Assembly: GCF_027596085.1 (NCBI RefSeq)
Contig: NC_072457.1
Location: 1,135,965-1,199,964 of the forward strand
DNA: 64,000 nt
Reading direction: 5' to 3'
Source of the DNA: Anoplopoma fimbria
Taxonomy: Eukaryota > Chordata > Actinopteri > Perciformes > Anoplopomatidae
The translations under genes and the position numbers were made by a program. The notes beneath the pieces were generated by a model, which worked only from the letters and a program-made list of their open reading frames with translations, did no database searches and was not told the origin of the DNA. Of the stretch, positions 57,922 to 64,000 are shown one piece after another (positions within the stretch are counted from its first letter, which is position 1; each line of letters begins with the position of its first letter).

Positions 57922-58026
57922 CTTTACGAATTCCAGAGTTCCATCTTCTGAGTCAAACCCTCCTGAACTCCTTTTGATGGTCCAGTTCTTTGGTGACACC
58001 GGTGGAGGAGCCGAGCGGACCAAATC
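57922..58026 (-). CDS. Apolipoprotein-L-like, 105-nt exon, duplication copy 1
   Basis: Acceptor TCTTACTCAGCAG, donor GTAAAG then GTTTCG. 35 codons: DLVRSAPPPVSPKNWTIKR, then SSGGFDSEDGTLEFVK. Phase 0 both sides. The twin exon at 59,420-59,524 has the same coding sequence. Confidence 0.72.
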
Positions 58027-58388
58027 CTGCTGAGTAAGAATAAAAATAAATAGTAAAATAGTCATATTGTGTGAAAGATACAAAGATCTCTCAGTCTAAA
58101 TGAACTATTTAACAAAATAAAAAGGTCTTAATTGGAGTAAAATGTCCAACCTGCTCCATCCATCAGAGCTGCCATCCCGACAAAAGATTAGACTGAATAC
58201 ATATCAGAAGAAAAAACATCTGCTTTGTAGATTCTCATCTTTTGATTTTTAGGTTGTGAGAGAAACATAAAAATGAACGAGACAAAACAATGTTTATCTG
58301 CGTTCTTCATCTGAACGTCCATCATACTTCTGTATTTATCAAAGTTTTGACAAACACGTCTGACCAGATCGATTACATCTTTGCTCAC

Positions 58389-58415
58389 GTCTTCTTCAAT
58401 GCTTTCACTTTTGCT
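58389..58415 (-). CDS. Apolipoprotein-L-like, 27-nt micro-exon, copy 1
   Basis: Acceptor TTTTTGCTCAG, donor GAAGAC then GTGAGC; encodes SKSESIEED in phase 0. If the donor is not used, the frame runs on as VSKDVIDLVRRVCQNFDKY to a stop near 58,188. The short form keeps phase with its neighbours, so I prefer it, but the longer frame is suspicious and may be an alternative exon. Confidence 0.5.
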
Positions 58416-58753
58416 CTGAGCAAAAACCTTGATTATAGTTTTGTTTTTACCTCATGAAACTGGATATTTAATAGATAATATTAATAAATGAATAAAGTGT
58501 TGCGGGTAGAAATCAGATTGATTTGTTTCAAGACACACAAAAAGAATCATCTTTCAATGATTGTGTCTAATATATATATGTTGGTGGGTTGAGGTTTGTT
58601 CTCCTCTATCTGATGTAGTGGATGGAGCTAACGGAAGAGTAAAAACTTAAATTAAAGATGTATATTATACCTTCTCATTACAATTAACATGTTTGATTAA
58701 AGATGATTAATTCTAACGGTCATCACTGCTGCAAAAAGAAGTGCAGGCTTTAC

Positions 58754-58774
58754 GTTGGAATGCTCCACATTCAG
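58754..58774 (-). CDS. Apolipoprotein-L-like, 21-nt micro-exon, copy 1
   Basis: Acceptor ATCTTTTCAG, donor TCCAAC then GTAAAG; encodes LNVEHSN, phase 0. Conserved base for base with 60,251-60,271. Confidence 0.5.
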
Positions 58775-59419
58775 CTGAAAAGATCAACAGATTAACAAAT
58801 ATATTTATAATTAATATGGAGTGGTGAGAGTGCATGCTGGTATTTCGCATTGGAAGTAATAGATGATAAAATCAAAGTATTGCTATAATCAACATTATTA
58901 CAAAATGCTGCATCCATGTGTGGCTTTTCTTTTTGTTTGTCGTTGTTATATAGTTTTTTTGTTTACAAGAAAATAATGAAAAGTTGGTCACGAGCAAATA
59001 AAATTGTGTCTGATGTCCTTTTTAATAGAAAAATTGAATAAACTGGTTAAAAAAAAGACATAAAAGGAAATATTTTTCTTCAGATTCTATGAATTACAGT
59101 TAGCGTTTATCGGTTTTTCGACCACCTTCTGAGAAAATGAGAGACAGTTTTATTAAATGAATGAAAAGTTAAAATGTTGTTTTGTGTGTTAAAGCTGCAT
59201 TCTCTCTCCAGTGTCCATCAGGGGGCGACTCCTCTGGTTGTATAGAAGTCTATGAGAAAATGACTCTACTTCTCTCTTGATTTATTCCCTCAGTAAACAT
59301 TGTAAACATGAGTTTATGGTCTCAATCTCTAGTTTCAAGTCTTCTTCAATACAGCATGATGTTCATTTAGTAAATGATGCTCCACAACATCTTTGAAATG
59401 AAACATAAACCAACGAAAC

Positions 59420-59524
59420 CTTTACGAATTCCAGAGTTCCATCTTCTGAGTCAAACCCTCCTGAACTCCTTTTGATGGTCCAGTTCTTTGGTGACACCGG
59501 TGGAGGAGCCGAGCGGACCAAATC
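59420..59524 (-). CDS. Apolipoprotein-L-like, 105-nt exon, duplication copy 2
   Basis: Same acceptor, donor and 35 codons as 57,922-58,026. Inclusion of both copies would repeat this segment in frame. Confidence 0.6.
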
Positions 59525-59885
59525 CTGCTGAGTAAGAATAAAAATAAATAGTAAAATAGTCATATTGTGTGAAAGATACAAAGATCTCTCAGTCTAAATG
59601 AACTATTTAACAAAATAAAAAGGTCTTAATTGGAGTAAAATGTCCAACCTGCTCCATCCATCAGAGCTGCCATCCCGACAAAAGATTAGACTTAATACAT
59701 ATCAGAATAAAAACATCTGCTTTGTAGATTCTCATCTTTTGATTTTTAGGTTGTGAGAGAAACATAAAAATGAACGAGACAAAACAATGTTTATCTGCGT
59801 TCTTCATCTGAACGTCCATCAAACTTCTGTATTTATCAAAGTTTTGACAAACACGTCTGACCAGATCGATTACATCTTTGCTCAC

Positions 59886-59912
59886 GTCTTCTTCAATGCT
59901 TTCACTTTTGCT
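59886..59912 (-). CDS. Apolipoprotein-L-like, 27-nt micro-exon, copy 2
   Basis: Encodes SKSESIEED with the same GCTCAG acceptor and GTGAGC donor as copy 1. The read-through frame beyond the donor diverges from copy 1 after RIYKADVF because of an indel, which argues that the read-through is not coding at its end. Confidence 0.5.
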
Positions 59913-60250
59913 CTGAGCAAAAACCTTGATTATAGTTTTGTTTCTACCTCATGAAACTGTATATTTAATAGATAATATTAATAAATGAATAAAGTGTTGC
60001 GTGTAGAAATCAGATTGATTTGTTTCAAGACACACAAAAAGAATCATCTTTCAATGATTGTGTCTAATATATATATGTTGGTGGGTTGAGGTTTGTTCTC
60101 CTCTATCTGATGTAGTGGATGGAGCTAACGTAAGAGTAAAAACTTAAGTTAAAGACGTATATTATACCTTCTCATTACAATTAACATGTTTGATTAAAGA
60201 TGATTAATTCTAACGGTCATCACTGCTGCAAAAAGAAGTGCAGGCTTTAC

Positions 60251-60271
60251 GTTGGAATGCTCCACATTCAG
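60251..60271 (-). CDS. Apolipoprotein-L-like, 21-nt micro-exon, copy 2
   Basis: Encodes LNVEHSN between TTTTCAG and GTAAAG. Would follow the MSK start exon in phase 0. Confidence 0.5.
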
Positions 60272-60991
60272 CTGAAAAGATCAACAGATTAACAAATATA
60301 TTTATAATTAATATGGAGTGGTGAGAGTGCATGCTGGTATTTCAGCATTGGAAGTAATAGATGATAAAATCAAAGTATTGCTATAATCAACATTTCGATT
60401 TATTACAAAATGCTACATCCATGTGTGGCTTTTCTTTTTGTTTGTCGTTGTTATATAGTTTTTTTGTTTACAAGAAAATAATGAAAAGTTGGTCACGAGC
60501 AAATAAAATTGTGTCTGAAAAATTGAATAAACTGGTTAAAAAGACATAAAAGGAAATATTTTTCTTCAGATTCTATGAAAATGCAGTTTTTTTTGATTGA
60601 AAGAGTTTAACATCTGGACACCAGCAGTCTCCTACTTCACTGAAATGCAAGCTTCAAGTTTTTATGCTGCACACTTCTGTAAGATGCATTCACTGAACTA
60701 CTTGTGAAATCCTTCAACAGGTTTAAATCTGTAGATTTAAGGTGAGAGGAGAGAAACTTTCCTTCTCCTGCAGCTTGATTAAAAAAAACATCCTTCAAGT
60801 GTCAAACTGTGCAGACTGAACTTCATTCTGCACAGTGAAGCTCAAACACCAAATGAAGATTAATTAACAAAAAGCTCTCTTTAAATGTGCTTTAATATCA
60901 ATAAACACTTTCATTCTCACGTGGAAACAAAATTACACATGATAATTTAATCCCAAACATTTGTTTTTATTCATTTGATCAGATTTCTTAC

Positions 60992-61000
60992 CTTTGACAT
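60992..61000 (-). CDS. Apolipoprotein-L-like, start exon (MSK)
   Basis: ACACCATGTCAAAG followed by GTAAGA: a start codon in good context with only three codons before a strong donor. With single copies of the duplicated exons the product is 350 aa; with both copies, 401 aa. The 5' UTR extends upstream from 61,001. No signal peptide is encoded, so an intracellular APOL is predicted. Confidence 0.65.
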
Positions 61001-61419
61001 GGTGTATCTTCCTCTGCTGTGTTTGAGTCGCTCTCCTTTGCTGCTCTCCCTTTCATTTGATGCCGATGCCAAAATCTGAACAGGTTGGACGTGAAAATGT
61101 TTGAGCGTTCCGCCTCTACTGCTCTTCATTTATTTATTCATTGCCGTTCAAGCATCTGCATTCTTGTCGTTTACACAACCGTTAAAAGCTCTGCTGTTGT
61201 TGGAATGAAAAATATTCTTTGTGATCACATCCATCTGCTGCAGATAACAAGAACAACAACAACACGGCACTCTTCTACACTTCAACATGAAAGATCTGAT
61301 CTCATTCTACAATCAATAGAGTGCAGCACTTCAGCCCTTCTACTGAGTCCATGCAATATTAATTCAAAGTAATCAGTTATTATATATCCGTAACATGAGC
61401 CTCCAAAGATGGCGCCCAT

Positions 61420-61720
61420 CTTAGAGCATGCACAAAATGAACTGTGAAGAATCTAACAGCCATAAACCAACCTCCACTATAGAGAGGAGGGATTGTAATT
61501 ATCTGAAAACTCATATCTCATATTCATGAACTTCTGTATTGCCAAGTATTCAATGTGTTATAAAGACAAAGGTTGAATATCATGTAAACTATTTGATTTG
61601 ACTGCAAAATATTTACTCAAATTTTTAAGACCTCCTGTTTCTAAAACATCTAAAAGTGAAATGTCCTTCTTTGTTTAATCCTCCGACATGTAAATAGTGG
61701 GGTTTGTTTATCAGTGAATA
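61420..61720 (-). repeat. Interspersed repeat R1, copy without insertion
   Basis: Reverse-complement relative of 30,430-30,990 and 33,130-33,690: shared CCATAAACCAACCTCCAC, GGAGGGATTGTAATTA, CTCATATCTCATATTCATGA and GCAAAATATTTACTCAA. It lacks the nested CATTA-type insertion, so it shows the uninterrupted state. Confidence 0.75.
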
Positions 61721-62575
61721 TTTATGACAATCATACAACTGCTACACATTCATTTTACAAAATACACTTTATTATTATTATATCATGCTCTAGATATTAT
61801 AAATCTGTTAAATCAAACACATTCACACAGTCTGTCTTTTTTGCATGTGTCCATTTAAACAGTTGCTTTTAAATCTGAATTATAACTTTAACGTCTTAGT
61901 ATTTGTGTAATATTTTCTGACAAACTAACACAAACTAGAAAACGCTCATGAACCCTTCATGTCTTAATAACGAGCCCTCGGTGCAGCTCTACGTCTCCGT
62001 CCTCTCATGTTGGACTGAGGACGGACTGGACGCTACACTGACTCAATATCGCCTCTCCAGGTAAGAAGTGGTATTACAAGACGGGACGGGATTTGGCTAG
62101 CAGGTTAGCATGCTAACTAAAGTAACAATCTCTGTCTTTGACATCAAATTCGTTAACTTTTTACATTCTGTTGATGAGAGGTCATTTTTTAAAATATATT
62201 TTTAAACCAAAATTCTGGCCAAATCTCAAACAGTGCAACTTTAAAAACTTTGTTTGGTCTTCATGTTCAGAACTGAATGTGAATACTTGTTGATTTTAAT
62301 GGTTAAGTCTAGTGGCGAAACTCATAAAAACTCATATTTTGTGCATGTGGATTTATTGCTGTTACACCCTGAACAAAAATAACAAAGTCAAACTGTGATT
62401 CTTGATATTGAAAACTTAATACAGTGTGTTTGAATTTGCGGTTTGATAAAAAAAAAGTTCAAACTGGATTATCCTGGTCGAGACCAACAGAACGATGTGA
62501 AGAACAACCTGAATATCAGCAGCTCCCGTGTTTCCACCGAGGCTGAAGTGTCTTTGTGGTTTTTTTTGGTGCGCT
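61721..62575. other. Between the rps19bp1 stop and the APOL promoter side
   Basis: AT-rich with no gene recognised; includes the rps19bp1 3' UTR. Confidence 0.4.
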
Positions 62576-62725
62576 TCATTTCTTCTCCTCGACAGTCCTG
62601 CCAAAGTATTCCTGCTGGAACTGCTGGAACTGCTTCTCAGTGAACAGAGACTCGCTCTCCTTTGGCTTCTTGGCCGGTCGCTCCGGGCGATTCCTCGACT
62701 GTCGGCCTGAGTTGTGGTTCAGGAT
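62576..62725 (-). CDS. rps19bp1: RPS19BP1 / AROS, last coding exon
   Basis: Active regulator of SIRT1 (ribosomal protein S19 binding protein 1), a small basic nucleolar protein that binds RPS19 and stimulates the deacetylase SIRT1. This 150-nt exon reads ILNHNSGRQSRNRPERPAK, a lysine/arginine-rich stretch, then LFTEKQFQQFQQEYFGR and TVEEKK. The pattern FTE..FQ.FQQEYFG is the conserved C-terminus of the family; this fish protein extends a few residues further. Acceptor CTCTTTTAG; phase 0 with 63,412-63,509. Confidence 0.92.
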   Translation of the reverse strand: MLNHNSGRQSRNRPERPAKKPKESESLFTEKQFQQFQQEYFGRTVEEKK

Positions 62726-63411
62726 CTAAAAGAGACAAAGAGAAATGAAATGAATGATATTGTTCCTGTAGTTTAATAAATCCTTCTTTAATCGTTGTAC
62801 TAAAAACTTAAAAATAATTTTACTAATTCAATTAAATCCATTGCAATTAAACATAAGGTAAAGAAAAGGGTCCCTATGGCAACGGCGGCTCATCTATATG
62901 TAGCTCCCATGAATTTTGTTACATTTTTTGTTCTTAGATGTTTTTTCCGTGTTTCTCACTAATGTCATGTGACAGAATACATTCATCAACATCTGAAAAG
63001 GACGTGTGGGTTTAAAGAGCAGCAGACTGTGGGACTCCGGTGGTCCAGAGGAGGTGGACTCTGTGTTTACATCAGGATGCTTGGTGCTCAAACACAGTCA
63101 GAGTTGATGGACGATGTTTTCCTCATGTTGAATATTTATTGAGAAGATGTCGGCCAAATTATCGGATCAGAGAATTGTTTTTATTGCAGCTGTTTACATT
63201 CCTTATGATACAAATGATAAAAAGGCACTACGGGAATGTTCTTCTGTTTTTGTGTTGTAAATGGGCTACAACAGAATTTTGTTGTGCATCCCTGTGTTGC
63301 ATAACGACAATAATAATCCTTGAAGTCCGGCCCCTTTCGGTGGACCACCATGGGACCTTATTTAGGACAGACTCCGCCTCTCTTTGGCTGAGTGATCTCT
63401 GCTTTACTTAC
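62726..63411 (-). other. rps19bp1: rps19bp1 intron with dispersed repeat R2
   Basis: Contains at 63,045-63,245 the second copy of the repeat seen at 44,455-44,640 (GGACTCTGTGTTTACATC, TGTTTACATTCCTTATGAT). Confidence 0.8.
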
Positions 63412-63509
63412 CTTCAGAGTGTCAGAATCTGGTGTTTTGTAGTCATCTCCCATAAAGTACTTGAGGTTGGCGCTCATCTGGCTCGTCCTCTGCTTCTTCC
63501 TGAACTCCT
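63412..63509 (-). CDS. rps19bp1: RPS19BP1 / AROS, middle exon
   Basis: 98-nt exon, acceptor TTTTTTGCAG, donor CTGAAG then GTAAGT. It reads (E)EFRKKQRTSQMSANLKYF, then MGDDYKTPDSDTLK, equivalent to the human DEYRK..C...VNLKFL region. Phase 1 in, phase 0 out, both consistent with its neighbours. Confidence 0.9.
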
Positions 63510-63898
63510 CTGCAAAAAAAAACACCAAAGAAGAAGAGGATGTTTAGAGCACTAAGGCAGAACAGATGTTGTAATAAAAAGCACACACCAGACCAACTAA
63601 GATTACAGTTAAGATCAAATGTGTTCTACACTCCTGTTTTACACATAAAAAAGATTGTTAATGTTATTAAGATGGTAGATTTTGTAGTAATTCTACAAAC
63701 TGAAACATTTTAACTGTGTAACAAAACCCCCATAATTTTGTTTTGTTTTAATAAAGCCTGTGTTCACCATTAAACACACAAAACATGAGCTCAGCTTGGT
63801 CTATTCCAGAAATTATATAAAATTGAGCTCCACATCTACTTCTACTTCCGGGTGTATTTCCCTCTGTAATGAAGGACCAGGACCAGGAGCAGACTGAC

Positions 63899-64000
63899 CC
63901 ACTGCAGACTTGATCCTCTTGTCTTTGACCGTGGCTTTGCTCTTTCCGGGCCCCAGGCGGCCCTGAAGACGTTTGACCTGCCGGGTGACTCCCTGCCGCT
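63899..64000 (-). CDS. rps19bp1: RPS19BP1 / AROS, upstream exon, cut by the window edge
   Basis: Reads RQGVTRQVKRLQGRLGPGK, then SKATVKDKRIKSAV. With the donor GCAGTGG then GTCAGT it leaves in phase 1 and joins to give KSAVEEFRK, parallel to KSALDEYRK in the human protein. The 5' part of the gene lies beyond 64,000. Basic, disordered, as in the family. Confidence 0.85.

Larger units (their letters stand above)
57548..59089. repeat. 1.5-kb tandem duplication inside the APOL-like gene, copy 1
   Basis: Homologous to 59,090-60,578 with few substitutions. It carries 47 bp near 57,645-57,695 and a TGATGTCCTTTTTAATAG segment near 59,010 that copy 2 lacks. The junction between copies is CTATGA/ATTACAG at about 59,089. 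Confidence 0.9.
59090..60578. repeat. 1.5-kb tandem duplication inside the APOL-like gene, copy 2
   Basis: Second copy, continuing past TTCTATGA into unique sequence (AAATGCAG). Contains a truncated linker exon and full copies of the 105-, 27- and 21-nt exons. Confidence 0.9.

Noticed and set aside
61085..61372. 95-codon plus-strand frame near the APOL start exon
   Set aside because: No domain or conserved motif; overlaps the presumed APOL promoter.
63040..63555. 171-codon plus-strand frame across rps19bp1
   Set aside because: Crosses repeat R2 and the antisense of the rps19bp1 middle exon; no domain.

Overview
The window looks like teleost fish nuclear DNA. It has short multi-exon genes with GT/AG introns, Tc1/mariner and pogo relics, a repeat motif common in bony fish (AGCAGACGCTTTTATCC), LINE 3' tails, long CA/GT microsatellites and a very large AT-rich satellite. 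No RNA evidence is available, so every exon model comes from reading frames, splice sites and phase agreement.

Layout. 0-9 kb: two related rhodopsin-like GPCR genes. One (898-1749, minus) has its whole coding region in one exon; the other (6.0-7.7 kb, plus) has two coding exons and an unclear N-terminus. Both lie among AT-rich repeats, with a 26-bp minisatellite at 3.8 kb. 9.15-29.3 kb: about 20 kb of satellite built on a ~25-bp unit (CGACATACTATACTATGAC plus a T-run). It is punctuated by 24 copies (one just past the assembly gap) of a ~140-bp cassette carrying tRNA-like A-box and B-box sequences. Cassette spacing shows a further 3.1-3.4 kb higher-order repeat. A pogo-type element has inserted into the array. 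29-36.4 kb: a minus-strand gene for a two-domain HIT-like protein. Its last exon is present twice, on either side of a 100-N gap, and each copy carries a different single-base frameshift, which looks like an assembly duplication. A tandem CRE/GC-box promoter sits at 36.35-36.43 kb. 36.5-46.6 kb: no gene recognised; there is a degraded Tc1 transposon, LINE tails, microsatellites, and a 3-kb structure with 260-bp inverted arms enclosing about 30 copies of the same 26-bp minisatellite seen at 3.8 kb, in the opposite orientation.

46.6-51.6 kb: a complete atf4 gene (minus, three coding exons, 415 aa) with its translational control intact: a 3-codon uORF1, then a 65-aa uORF2 that overlaps the ATF4 start codon out of frame. 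Intron 1 contains a second copy of the core promoter. 53.7-61.0 kb: an apolipoprotein-L-like gene (minus) with micro-exons and a 1.5-kb internal tandem duplication that would repeat a 51-residue block in frame. 62.6-64 kb: the 3' part of rps19bp1 (AROS, minus), continuing past the window. ATF4 and RPS19BP1 are neighbours on human chromosome 22q13, so this is a conserved block, here separated by an APOL-like gene.

The most unusual structure is the satellite array with regularly spaced tRNA-like (potential Pol III) cassettes. The most interpretable regulatory structure is the atf4 uORF pair together with a possible uORF-free intronic promoter.
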